From assembly GCF_000014145.1 (NCBI RefSeq), contig NC_008255.1, positions 4,356,001 through 4,420,000 on the forward strand: a stretch of 64,000 bases of DNA, in the 5' to 3' direction. This DNA is from Cytophaga hutchinsonii ATCC 33406 (GTDB taxonomy: Bacteria > Bacteroidota > Bacteroidia > Cytophagales > Cytophagaceae). Both the position numbers and the translations under genes were made by a program. Under the pieces are notes generated by a model that had not been told where the DNA came from, ran no database searches, and saw only the letters and a program-made list of their open reading frames with translations. Of this stretch, positions 19,112 through 27,583 are shown in pieces (the stretch's first letter is position 1; every line of letters starts with the position of its first letter).

Positions 19112-19573
19112 ATGCAACCACAAAAAAACGTAACCAATAAAATCGCTATCCATGCAACTACTGCCACTGTTTGGGATGCATTGGTGAATCCGGCAAAAAC
19201 AAAAGTATACATGTTCGGGTGTGAAACCGTTTCTGACTGGAAAGTGGGCAGCGAATTATTATGGCGTGGACAGCATGAAGGCGAGGACATGGTTTTTGTT
19301 AAAGGAAAAATCCTTGCGATCAAGCCGAACAAGCTTCTTACTTATACCGTGATTGATCCGTTCGCCTCTTACCCCGACATTCCCGAAAATTACCTGAACG
19401 TTACCTATAAGTTAGAGGAACAAGGACCGGATACCATTTTAACGGTTACACAGGATGGCTTTGAAAGTGCCGCTGATGGTGAGAAGCGCTACCAGGATGT
19501 AAACAACAAGGGCGAAGGTTGGAACCCGATTCTGGTTCAGATTAAAGCACTGGTTGAAAGTATACAAAATTAA
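19112..19573 (+). CDS. SRPBCC-family protein (AHSA1-like)
   Basis: 153 residues. The pattern IAIHATTATVWDALVNPAKT at the N-terminus, then WKVGSELLWRG and a C-terminal amphipathic helix (WNPILVQIKALVESI), is that of the AHSA1/START-like fold, which makes a hydrophobic ligand pocket. Members have no single function. No catalytic residue can be named. It lies 28 bases after the previous gene and 38 before a GH3 enzyme. It is one of four SRPBCC proteins within 7 kb. Confidence 0.8.
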   Translation: MQPQKNVTNKIAIHATTATVWDALVNPAKTKVYMFGCETVSDWKVGSELLWRGQHEGEDMVFVKGKILAIKPNKLLTYTVIDPFASYPDIPENYLNVTYKLEEQGPDTILTVTQDGFESAADGEKRYQDVNNKGEGWNPILVQIKALVESIQN

Positions 19574-19610
19574 AGCGCACGGTATATAGACACCCTAAAA
19601 CAATCCATAT

Positions 19611-21848
19611 ATGAAGCATCTGTATTTTTTCACCGGAATATTTTTTCTTTCTGTTACCTGCGTTGCGCAAACAGACAGCATCGAAAATAAAATTCATGCC
19701 TTGGTTAAAAAAATGAGCCTGGACGAGAAGATCGGACAGACATGCCTGAAAGGAACCTCAAGCAGAAGCAAGGGTTTGTCGGAAGAGTTAAAAGAGCAGG
19801 TGCGCAAAGGACTGGTTGGCGCTATTCTGAATCTTACGGATACAGCGCTTGTGTTGCAGATTCAGCGGATTGCAGTGGAAGAAAGTCCGAACCACATCCC
19901 GTTGTTATTTGGCCGCGATGTGATCCATGGGTATAAAACAATTTTTCCTATTCCCCTTGGCCTGGCGGCAAGCTGGGATTCAGTGCTTGTAGAAAAGACA
20001 GCCATGATTGCTGCACAGGAGTCGTATTCAAGATGCATCAACTGGACATTCGCACCCATGGTCGATATCTGCCGTGATGCGCGCTGGGGAAGGATTGCAG
20101 AGTCGCCGGGAGAAGATCCGTACCTGGCGTCTGTTCTTGCACGCGCGTACATCAACGGTTTTCAGGGCAACAATCCTGCTCAACCGGGCCGTATTCTTGC
20201 GTGTTCCAAACATTTTGCCGCTTACGGTGCTGCCGAAGGCGGGAGAGATTACAATACCGTAAGCATGTCCCGGAGTACCTTGTGGAACATGTATCTGAAG
20301 CCATTCCATGCTTCCGTACAGGCAGGAGCTGCTACCTTCATGACTTCCTTCAATGATCTTAACGGTGTTCCTGCTTCAGGTAATGCATATTTATTAAAAG
20401 ACGTATTGCGGAACCAATGGAAGTTTCCAGGGTTTGTAGTAAGCGACTGGAATTCGGTAACGGAGATGATTACGCACGGATATTGTACCGATGAAAAAGA
20501 TGCAGCCCTGAAAGCCTTCTCAGCCGGGCTTGATATGGAAATGACGAGTCAGGCATATGCGCATCATTTAAAAACACTTATTGCTGAAAAAAAAATTACG
20601 GAACAGCAACTGGATGAACTGGTAAAAAATATTCTGCGGATAAAATTATACGCAGGTATTTTTGAAAATCCATATTTTAAAGAAAAAGAAAAATTTACAT
20701 TGCTGGATTCAGCAGCACTGACGCTTGCAAAAAAATCGGCCGTTAAAAGTTTTGTACTGTTAAAGAATCACAACAATACCTTGCCGCTTGCAGCAACTAA
20801 AAAAATAGCCGTTATTGGTCCGCTGGCCGAAGCACCTAAAGAACAGTTAGGCACCTGGATTTTTGATGGAGACAAGACCAATTCACAAACACCGTTAGCG
20901 GCATTGAAAAAAATGTATGGTGCGGAAAATATAAAATATGTACAAGGTTTAACCCATAGCCGCGACGAATCTCATGATGATTTTAACGCTGCTTATAAGG
21001 CGGCAAAGAAGTCGGATGTAGTCTTGTTTTTTGCAGGTGAAGAAGCAATTCTTTCGGGCGAGGCACATTCGCGGGCTGATATCCGCTTACCCGGTGCACA
21101 GGAAAGATTAATCCGTAAACTACATAAAGCAGGCAAGCCGATTGTGTTGGTTATTATGGCCGGCCGGCCGATTACAATTGAACATATACTGCCCAATGTT
21201 TCTGCCGTAGTAATGGCCTGGCATCCCGGTACCATGGCGGGACCCGCGCTTGCAGATGTATTGAGCGGAAAAGAAAATTTCTCCGGAAGGCTTCCTGTTA
21301 CCTGGCCCAAAACAGTAGGGCAGATTCCCATTTATTATAATCACACAAATACCGGCCGGCCGGCCGATTCCGTTTCGTTTGTTGGTATAAAAGATATTCC
21401 GATTGAAGCGTGGCAAAGTTCACTGGGCAACAACTCACATTACCTGGATGCTGGATATACACCGCAATACCCATTCGGATATGGCTTGTCGTACACAAAA
21501 TTTGTTTGTACAAACAGTTCCATCGAAAAAAATACACTTACAGTTAAAGATAGTTTGATTGTAACACTGTCGGTTTCAAATGCAGGTAGCCGCAGTGGTA
21601 TAGAAACAATACAGCTATATGTGCAGGATGTAACAGCAAGTCTGGTGAGGCCGGTTAGAGAGTTGAAAGCATTTGCTCAGGTTGAATTAAAGGCTGGAGA
21701 AACAAAAACAGTTCGGTTTGCAGTAGCAGTATCGGAGTTGGGTTTTTATAACAATGAAGGCATTTATGTTATTGAACCCGGAGCCTTTAATCTGTGGGTC
21801 GCACAAGATGCTGCAGGCGGCATGAAACAATCCTTTGAAATAAAATAA
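19611..21848 (+). CDS. bglX: Exported GH3 beta-glucosidase (BglX type)
   Basis: 745 residues. The signal peptide (about 1-20, ending CVAQ) is followed by the GH3 N-terminal barrel, with GRDVIHGYKTIFPIPLGLA, SKHFAAYGAAEGG and the nucleophile D279 in VVSDWNSV. Next comes the GH3 C-terminal sandwich (SFVLLKNHNNTLPL, then GEEAILSGEAHSR, supplying the acid/base region), then the Fn3-like domain typical of BglX. It releases glucose from the non-reducing end of cello-oligosaccharides or related glucans in the periplasm, fitting a polysaccharide-degrading organism. No T9SS tail is present, so a periplasmic location is likely. The csaA-like gene follows 11 bases later. Confidence 0.93.
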   Translation: MKHLYFFTGIFFLSVTCVAQTDSIENKIHALVKKMSLDEKIGQTCLKGTSSRSKGLSEELKEQVRKGLVGAILNLTDTALVLQIQRIAVEESPNHIPLLFGRDVIHGYKTIFPIPLGLAASWDSVLVEKTAMIAAQESYSRCINWTFAPMVDICRDARWGRIAESPGEDPYLASVLARAYINGFQGNNPAQPGRILACSKHFAAYGAAEGGRDYNTVSMSRSTLWNMYLKPFHASVQAGAATFMTSFNDLNGVPASGNAYLLKDVLRNQWKFPGFVVSDWNSVTEMITHGYCTDEKDAALKAFSAGLDMEMTSQAYAHHLKTLIAEKKITEQQLDELVKNILRIKLYAGIFENPYFKEKEKFTLLDSAALTLAKKSAVKSFVLLKNHNNTLPLAATKKIAVIGPLAEAPKEQLGTWIFDGDKTNSQTPLAALKKMYGAENIKYVQGLTHSRDESHDDFNAAYKAAKKSDVVLFFAGEEAILSGEAHSRADIRLPGAQERLIRKLHKAGKPIVLVIMAGRPITIEHILPNVSAVVMAWHPGTMAGPALADVLSGKENFSGRLPVTWPKTVGQIPIYYNHTNTGRPADSVSFVGIKDIPIEAWQSSLGNNSHYLDAGYTPQYPFGYGLSYTKFVCTNSSIEKNTLTVKDSLIVTLSVSNAGSRSGIETIQLYVQDVTASLVRPVRELKAFAQVELKAGETKTVRFAVAVSELGFYNNEGIYVIEPGAFNLWVAQDAAGGMKQSFEIK

Positions 21849-21859
21849 CATATCGCAAC

Positions 21860-22207
21860 ATGAGCGAGTCAATAAACAATCTTTCCTGGCAGGACTTTGA
21901 AAAAGTAGATATCCGTGTCGGTACAATTACACAGGCAGAAATATTTTCAGAAGCAAAAAAGCCGGCCTACAAACTATACATAGATTTTGGTCCGTTGGGA
22001 ATTAAAAAAACATCGGCACAAATCACTGTACTTTATTCAACCGAAGAGCTGATTGGTAAACAGGTTGTAGCCGTTGTAAATTTTCCACCAAAACAAATTG
22101 CAAACATACAAAGCGAATGCCTGATCCTGGGCGCCATTGGTGGTAATAAAGAAATCACGCTATTATCCCTGGATAAAGGAGTTGAGAATGGATTGAGAAT
22201 CGGATAA
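21860..22207 (+). CDS. csaA: CsaA-like tRNA-binding-domain protein
   Basis: 115 residues, the usual length. FEKVDIRVGTITQAE, then ARKP-type EAKKPAYKLYIDFGPLG and VAVVNFPPKQIA are the conserved blocks of CsaA, a homodimeric OB-fold protein related to the tRNA-binding domain of MetRS. In Bacillus CsaA was described as a secretion-linked chaperone; in most organisms the role is unclear. It is likely cotranscribed with the GH3 gene. Confidence 0.9.
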   Translation: MSESINNLSWQDFEKVDIRVGTITQAEIFSEAKKPAYKLYIDFGPLGIKKTSAQITVLYSTEELIGKQVVAVVNFPPKQIANIQSECLILGAIGGNKEITLLSLDKGVENGLRIG

Positions 22208-22274
22208 ACGTGTTTATCAACCTTTAAAAAAGTAATGCGTATAGTTAACAATACATCAAGCAAATTGCGTTTCA

Positions 22275-23228
22275 ATGCCAACACTTTGGAAAAAGGAAGA
22301 CATACGATTAAAAATCAAATATTATTTGATTCCTCAGGCACTTGTTTCGTTGTTCATTACGCTTTATCCATTTTTTATAGGTAATTTTTTCAGACAAGCA
22401 TATGTAATTACAAATTGGGAGTTGTTAAATCAGAATATAGTATTTCAGACGATTTTTATTATAACCGGAACACTTGTAATCGCTTATTTTGCTTACGCTA
22501 AAACAGGTATTTTTTTATTCGATTTTTATCAGAAAAAATGGGGACAGCGAAGTTCGTTTTTTATTTTACCCTTATTCATAGGTGCAATATGTTCCTTTGC
22601 GATACATACACATATCGATCATGCAAAAATCAGAAGCTATTCAATTACCAGCATAAATGAATTAAGAAATATTCATGACTCAACGGAAGTTTATACCATC
22701 GGATATTATAATATTTTATACGATGAATATTTTTACACGGAGCGTATAGAGGATGTAAATATAGGAACCTCTAAGCATCATCAGTATGTAACAGAAGTAA
22801 ATACCTATGCAGTTTGTCCGGTGTTGGTAAATTTTTCAACAGAATATGATTTGAAGAAACAAAAAGTATGGATTGGTTTTAATGTTTGTAAAAGATTTAA
22901 TTTTAGACATAACTATCAAGATCCATTAATTAAAGATGCAGCGTATGAAAATTTAACAAAAATTCATTCTCAAAAAGATGTTACATATTTCACAGAAACG
23001 TCTAATAAAATTTATGCGGATCTGATAAAAGAAAAGTTAAGTAACAATTCCATTCCATATACAGATCCAATAATTCTTGAAGCGCATTATGAACCATATG
23101 TCCCATATGATGGGTATGCATATGCGCTCAGTGCATTATATTTTTATTTAGGTGCTAACGCGTTTTTAACTATTGTTGCTATGACAAAATATGTTGATCA
23201 GAGTAAGAAAGAAAAACGGATAAAATAA
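22275..23228 (+). CDS. Uncharacterised membrane protein
   Basis: 317 residues. Three TM segments lie near the N-terminus (about 17-35, 57-75, 95-112), then a soluble domain of about 170 residues that is probably extracytoplasmic, then a final TM helix (about 285-305). The soluble part has no cysteine pairs or known motif that I can see. The layout (TM bundle, large loop, TM) resembles small Bacteroidota integral membrane proteins of unknown function. It has low G+C content compared with csaA upstream, 67 bases away. Confidence 0.65.
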   Translation: MPTLWKKEDIRLKIKYYLIPQALVSLFITLYPFFIGNFFRQAYVITNWELLNQNIVFQTIFIITGTLVIAYFAYAKTGIFLFDFYQKKWGQRSSFFILPLFIGAICSFAIHTHIDHAKIRSYSITSINELRNIHDSTEVYTIGYYNILYDEYFYTERIEDVNIGTSKHHQYVTEVNTYAVCPVLVNFSTEYDLKKQKVWIGFNVCKRFNFRHNYQDPLIKDAAYENLTKIHSQKDVTYFTETSNKIYADLIKEKLSNNSIPYTDPIILEAHYEPYVPYDGYAYALSALYFYLGANAFLTIVAMTKYVDQSKKEKRIK

Positions 23229-23282
23229 GCAATGTTGCCAGTGTCGGATAAAGTGGGAATGGATTGGGAATCGGTTGAAGAG

Positions 23283-23366
23283 CAAATTCCAAAAACAAAT
23301 AACAAAAAAACAAACGAATTAAATATACATTAAATCAAATCCATTTGGAATTTGTGTTTTGTTATT
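23283..23366. terminator. AT-rich hairpin between convergent genes
   Basis: The 11-base arms CAAATTCCAAA (23283-23293) and TTTGGAATTTG (23344-23354) are exact reverse complements. A second, near-perfect pair (AAATAACA..ACAAA at 23297-23314 with TTTGTG..TTATTT at 23350-23366) offers an alternative fold. Position between converging genes suggests termination, but G+C content is low. Confidence 0.35.
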
Positions 23367-23382
23367 TAGAATTTCAACCAAG

Positions 23383-24348
23383 CTATTTGTTATACTTATT
23401 CCTGTAATCCACCGGCGACATACCTGCTACCTTTTTAAACACATCTCTAAACGCTTTCACATCGGTATAGCCAACGTCGTACATCACTTCGTTCACCGTT
23501 TTCCGGCCGGATTCCAATTGCTTTTTAGCTGCTTCAATTTTTACACGCTGAATGTATTCAATAACTGTATTTGTGGTTGCTTTTTTGAATCGCCGCTCAA
23601 ACGTTCTGCGCCCTATACCAAATTTTTCTGCCAGTTCGTCAACGGTTATTTTTTCTGCAAAATGTTTTTCAATAAATTCCTGCGCTTTAATGATCGGCAG
23701 GTCGTCGTGATCTTTTTGTCCTTTAAACATGACAAACTGCGACTGCGTATTGCGATCCATTTCAAGCAAAAAAAATTTCGATGCCATAATGGCCATTTCG
23801 CGGTTGGTATATTTTTCTACCAGATATAACAGCAGGTTCCAGTATGAGGTAGCACCGCCGCTGGAATAGATGCCATTCTGATCGGTGATAATCTTATCAT
23901 CCGTAAGCGTAACGTCAGGAAACATGGTCCGGAATTCATTCGCAAACAACCAGTGCGTGGAACAGCTCTTACCTTTTAATATACCCGTTGAAGCAAGCAG
24001 GAATGCACCGACACATAAGCTCGCAACTTCTGTACCTTTTTTATAGTGCTCTGTGATCCATGGCAGGTAAGCGCTGTTCTTTTTTATTGCCTCCTGCATA
24101 TTACCGCTTAAGGCTGGGATAATGATGAGATCTGTTTTTTTTATATCTTTTATTGTCGCATCTGTATGAATAGAAATGAGCCCATCCTGAAGGGTTACTT
24201 CTTTATTCAGCCCCACAAGGTTTACTGAAAAGGCCGGTTGCAACTCAGCAATCTTTAAAAAGTCGTTTATGGCACTGAACATATACCGCGGATCTACAAT
24301 AGCAGCAGGCACAGCAGTTTCAAGAACTAAAATAGACACGTGTTTCAT
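23383..24348 (-). CDS. AraC-family regulator with DJ-1/PfpI (GATase1-like) domain
   Basis: 321 residues. Residues about 4-180 are a DJ-1/PfpI-like domain with the nucleophile-elbow Cys C112 (SLCVGAFLLAS), as in GATase1_AraC regulators such as FtrA/ArgR-type. The last 100 residues are a double HTH of AraC type (FGIGRRTFERRFKKATT and DVGYTDVKAFRDVFKKVAG). Such proteins sense small metabolites and activate nearby catabolic genes. The divergent neighbour at 24464 (SnoaL-like) and the SRPBCC genes behind it are natural targets, which is inference. Confidence 0.9.
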   Translation of the reverse strand: MKHVSILVLETAVPAAIVDPRYMFSAINDFLKIAELQPAFSVNLVGLNKEVTLQDGLISIHTDATIKDIKKTDLIIIPALSGNMQEAIKKNSAYLPWITEHYKKGTEVASLCVGAFLLASTGILKGKSCSTHWLFANEFRTMFPDVTLTDDKIITDQNGIYSSGGATSYWNLLLYLVEKYTNREMAIMASKFFLLEMDRNTQSQFVMFKGQKDHDDLPIIKAQEFIEKHFAEKITVDELAEKFGIGRRTFERRFKKATTNTVIEYIQRVKIEAAKKQLESGRKTVNEVMYDVGYTDVKAFRDVFKKVAGMSPVDYRNKYNK

Positions 24349-24430
24349 GCTGTAAAGTAAGCCAAAAGATTTGTCGTAATCAACCCGTCAGTTTGTCGTT
24401 TTTGCACGATCTTTAGTAGGATATTACACT

Positions 24431-24438
24431 TACATTTG
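24431..24438 (+). promoter_or_regulatory. -7 promoter element (TACATTTG)
   Basis: Exact match to TAnnTTTG 25 bases before the ATG of the SnoaL-like gene. A TTTG at 24401-24404 is a possible but distant -33 element. Confidence 0.5.
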
Positions 24439-24463
24439 TATTATCCAAAACGCATACGAATAC

Positions 24464-24799
24464 ATGGAAACAACACATTATTCAATAGCCCAACATTTTT
24501 CCAGCGGAGATTTTCCGGCAGTTTACGCTTGTTTTAATGATATAATAGAATGGAATATTATTGGAAATCAGGTAGTGAAAGGAAAGGCTGATGTAATTGA
24601 TTTCTGCAATAAAATGTTACCAGAAATGAAAGGTGCTGTATTAACAAATGATAATGTGATTCAGAATGAAAATCAGATTGTAATTGAAGGGAAATGTCGT
24701 TATTTTGATGCGGAAGGAAAAGAAGCGTTCGTAAGTTATTGTGACATTTACCGGTTTGAAAACGATACAATAAAAACAATTACTTCTTATTGCATATAA
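24464..24799 (+). CDS. SnoaL-like (NTF2-fold) protein
   Basis: 111 residues. The pattern of an N-terminal helix (YSIAQHFSSGDF), then WNIIGNQVVKGKADVIDFC, and final beta strands (YCDIYRFENDTIKTITSYCI) is that of the SnoaL/NTF2-like fold. Members range from polyketide cyclases to detoxification enzymes and ligand-binding proteins. No function can be set. It is first in a run of plus-strand genes followed by three SRPBCC proteins. Confidence 0.75.
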   Translation: METTHYSIAQHFSSGDFPAVYACFNDIIEWNIIGNQVVKGKADVIDFCNKMLPEMKGAVLTNDNVIQNENQIVIEGKCRYFDAEGKEAFVSYCDIYRFENDTIKTITSYCI

Positions 24800-24830
24800 A
24801 TAAATTTTAAAACATAAATGATAACGATAC

Positions 24831-25244
24831 ATGGGAAATAAAATAACTGTTGAAGTAACAGTATACGCGGCAATCGAAAAAGTATGGAAATACTGGAACG
24901 AACCTGCACACATCATGAAGTGGTGCCAGGCATCGCCGGAATGGCATGTGCCTGCTGCCCAAAATGACTTAAAAGCGGGCGGTACATTTACAACAACAAT
25001 GGCAGCAAAAGACGGCAGCATGAGTTTTGATTTTGGCGGGGTGTATGATCAGGTAAAAACAAATGATCTGATCGAATATACGATAGGCGATGGAAGAAAA
25101 GTACGAATTGTTTTTACGCATACAGGAGATACAACAAACATTGTTGAAAGTTTTGATCCGGAAGAAACCAATCCAAGAGAGCTGCAGCAAAGTGGCTGGC
25201 AGGCAATTTTAAATAGTTTTAAATCATATACTGAAAATAATTAA
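24831..25244 (+). CDS. SRPBCC-family protein (AHSA1-like)
   Basis: 137 residues. VEVTVYAAIEKVWKYWNEPA, then MKWCQASPEWHVPA and the C-terminal ESFDPEETNPRELQQSGWQAIL are the usual blocks of the AHSA1 (activator of Hsp90 ATPase homologue 1-like) branch. It is a cytoplasmic hydrophobic-pocket protein of unknown ligand. It follows the SnoaL-like gene by 31 bases. Confidence 0.85.
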   Translation: MGNKITVEVTVYAAIEKVWKYWNEPAHIMKWCQASPEWHVPAAQNDLKAGGTFTTTMAAKDGSMSFDFGGVYDQVKTNDLIEYTIGDGRKVRIVFTHTGDTTNIVESFDPEETNPRELQQSGWQAILNSFKSYTENN

Positions 25245-25267
25245 TTCTAACCTAACCTTTTTTCGAC

Positions 25268-25798
25268 ATGAAAATTCTTAAGAAAATTTTAATCGGTCTT
25301 GCCGTATTCATTGCATTACTATTGCTTATAGCAGTATTTATTCCGACAACCTATACCGTATCTGTATCAACGACTATTCATAAACCGCAGCAGGAAGTAT
25401 ATGACTATGTTAAACAGATTAAAAATCAGGAAAACTACAGCATCTGGGTAATGCAGGATACAAATGTAGTAATGACGTATACAGGTACAGATGGCACGGT
25501 TGGCTTTATTGCAAACTGGAATAGCAAAGATGATAATGTTGGGGAAGGCGAACAGGAGATCACGAAAGTTGATGGGGAACGTGTAGATGTGGACCTGCGT
25601 TTCAAACGCCCGTTTGAAGGACAATCCAAAGCAGCAACAATTGTGAAAGCAGTCTCTGCGAATGAAACACAGGTAACGAGTGAGTTTTACGGACATAATC
25701 CATACCCTACAAACTTAATGTGTTTTGTTGGAAAAATGTTTATCAAAGACGCACAAACGCAGAATATGGCCAACCTGAAAGCCATTCTGGAAAAATAA
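25268..25798 (+). CDS. Membrane-anchored SRPBCC protein, paralogue 1
   Basis: 176 residues. An N-terminal hydrophobic segment (about 8-26) anchors a START-like domain (polyketide-cyclase-2 type) with KPQQEVYDYVKQIKNQENY, TDGTVGFIANW and a closing helix. It is a clear paralogue of the next gene, sharing VGFI-W, GEQEIT and LRF-RPF/KPF blocks. The ligand is unknown. Confidence 0.75.
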   Translation: MKILKKILIGLAVFIALLLLIAVFIPTTYTVSVSTTIHKPQQEVYDYVKQIKNQENYSIWVMQDTNVVMTYTGTDGTVGFIANWNSKDDNVGEGEQEITKVDGERVDVDLRFKRPFEGQSKAATIVKAVSANETQVTSEFYGHNPYPTNLMCFVGKMFIKDAQTQNMANLKAILEK

Positions 25799-25828
25799 TA
25801 GTACAGTACTTCATTAAAAGCAACGTAT

Positions 25829-26353
25829 ATGTTAGCATACATAGCATACAGTATCGGCGGATTACTGGCAGTTATTGTATTAATCGCACTGGTTATCAAA
25901 AAGGATTATGTAATTGTATCTGAAGTTGTAATTAATAAGCCAAAGGATGAAGTTTTTAATTACATTATTCAGCTGAAAAATCAACGGTATTATAACAAAT
26001 GGATAATGGCTGATCCTGACGTAAAGCTTAGCTATGCGGGTGTTGACGCAACCGTAGGATTTATTTCTGCCTGGGAAACAAATAATGCCGGAAAAGGAGA
26101 ACAGGAAATTACAGCCATTAAAAACGGAGAAAGCTGTGATGTAGAACTGCGTTTTGAAAAACCATTTAAAGGAGTGAGCTATTATAAAGCAGTAACGGAA
26201 TCGGTTTCAGCATCACAGACAAAAGTGCGTACCACATTCAATACGCGAACAGAATTTCCAATGAGCGCAATGATTCCCTTTTTGAAAATAATGCTGACAA
26301 AGGATATGCATGAAAATGCCAGGAATTTAAAAACTGTTATTGAAAAACAATAA
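25829..26353 (+). CDS. Membrane-anchored SRPBCC protein, paralogue 2
   Basis: 174 residues with the same plan as the gene before it: a TM segment (about 5-24), then a START-like domain (NKPKDEVFNYIIQLKNQRYY, ATVGFISAWETN, GKGEQEIT). The tandem pair arose by duplication. It ends one base before the start of a 73-residue ORF. Confidence 0.75.
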   Translation: MLAYIAYSIGGLLAVIVLIALVIKKDYVIVSEVVINKPKDEVFNYIIQLKNQRYYNKWIMADPDVKLSYAGVDATVGFISAWETNNAGKGEQEITAIKNGESCDVELRFEKPFKGVSYYKAVTESVSASQTKVRTTFNTRTEFPMSAMIPFLKIMLTKDMHENARNLKTVIEKQ

Positions 26354-26354
26354 A

Positions 26355-26573
26355 ATGATTGTAGAGGTTTTTAAAACGAATGTATTAAATAAAGAGGTTG
26401 CTGACAAAATTGTTAGCGACCTTTCTATCGAAATGCCTCAATCAAAAATAAATTTTGACCTTAGCGATTGCGATAAAATTTTGCGTATTGAAAGCCGTAC
26501 CGAAATTCATATTGAACGTGTTACCCAACATATGATCAGCTGGGGATATAAATGCGAGATACTGGAGGCTTAA
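26355..26573 (+). CDS. Small HMA-fold-like protein of unknown function
   Basis: 72 residues from the ATG at 26355, one base after the previous stop. The order beta-alpha-beta-beta-alpha-beta (MIVEVFKTNV, KEVADKIVSDL, KINFDLSDCDKILRIES, ERVTQHMISWGYKCEIL) resembles the heavy-metal-associated ferredoxin-like fold, but there is no CxxC metal site. Function unknown. It is probably cotranscribed with the SRPBCC pair. Confidence 0.6.
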   Translation: MIVEVFKTNVLNKEVADKIVSDLSIEMPQSKINFDLSDCDKILRIESRTEIHIERVTQHMISWGYKCEILEA

Positions 26574-26596
26574 TTTTTTGGAATAATTTTCTATTT

Positions 26597-26698
26597 TTCA
26601 TATACATTTCAAAAATTCCTGATGAGAATGTGCCTGCAATCACATTAAATAACGTATCTTATGTATTCAAAAATACTCTTTTTTGAAATGTATATGAA
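26597..26698. repeat. 19-bp inverted repeat ending at the UbiA start codon
   Basis: Left arm 26597-26615 and right arm 26680-26698 are exact 19-base reverse complements with a 64-base loop. The right arm ends on the A of the ATG at 26698. It could sequester the translation start, bind a regulator, or end upstream transcription. Confidence 0.8.
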
Positions 26699-27573
26699 TG
26701 ACACAGTTAATTGATAAAAATACCTTAAAATTATTACGGGTACCTTTTTCTCTTTTTTTAATGCCCTTATTTTTATTGGCATTAAGCCAGTCTGGTGTCT
26801 ATATTTTAAGCGTGTATGTACTTATATCATTCTTTATTATCCACTTTCTGGTTTATCCATCAAGCAATGGGTATAACAGTTATATAGACAAAGATGAAGA
26901 CAGCATTGGCGGTCTGGAAAAACCTCCTATGCCAACTAAAAAATTATATTATCTCACCCTTGTACTGGATGTACTTGCACTACTGCTGGCATACTTCCTT
27001 GTCAGTCCGTTGTTTGCTTTGTGTATACTTATGTATATGCTGGCTTCAAGAGCTTACAGTTCAAAAGAGATCCGGTTAAAAAAGTATCCTTACATTGGTT
27101 TTCTGGTAGTAGTTTTTTTTCAAGGCGCATTTACATATTATACCTGCTATGCAGGTATAACCGGCCATGCCTTGGAGCTGAATAAACCTGCGTTGTTTTT
27201 GTTGCTGGCTGGTTCCTTCCAGATTGCAGGGGCGTATCCGTTAACGCAGATCTATCAGCATCAACAAGACCTGAGAGATGGTGTTATAACGATAAGCTAT
27301 AAGCTTGGATATGCCGGAACATTTATTTTTACCGGAATAATGTTTACAATCACAAATGTGTGCTATTTTATCTATTTCAATCTGACAGGAAAATTAAACA
27401 ATTTCTATCTCGTGCAGATTTTCTTTATTCCCATTGTCGCTTATTATATATATTGGTTCGTAAAAGTTCTTCAGGATACAAAAGCTGCCAATTTTAAACA
27501 TACCATGTACATGAATCTTGTTGCAGCAATCTGTATGAACAGCTGCTTTCTTGTATTATACAGCATTAATTAA
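26698..27573 (+). CDS. UbiA-family prenyltransferase
   Basis: 291 residues, eight or nine TM segments. The first Asp-rich motif NSYIDKDED (NxxxDxxxD, about residue 60) and the second, QQDLRDG (about 200), bind the Mg-diphosphate of the prenyl donor in this family. Members attach prenyl chains to aromatic acceptors (ubiquinone, menaquinone, tocopherol, heme O) or to glycerol phosphate. Here the neighbour is a type III polyketide synthase, 10 bases downstream, so an aromatic polyketide is the most likely acceptor. That is inference. A 19-bp inverted repeat ends at its start codon. Confidence 0.85.
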   Translation: MTQLIDKNTLKLLRVPFSLFLMPLFLLALSQSGVYILSVYVLISFFIIHFLVYPSSNGYNSYIDKDEDSIGGLEKPPMPTKKLYYLTLVLDVLALLLAYFLVSPLFALCILMYMLASRAYSSKEIRLKKYPYIGFLVVVFFQGAFTYYTCYAGITGHALELNKPALFLLLAGSFQIAGAYPLTQIYQHQQDLRDGVITISYKLGYAGTFIFTGIMFTITNVCYFIYFNLTGKLNNFYLVQIFFIPIVAYYIYWFVKVLQDTKAANFKHTMYMNLVAAICMNSCFLVLYSIN

Positions 27574-27583
27574 AAATTGAACC

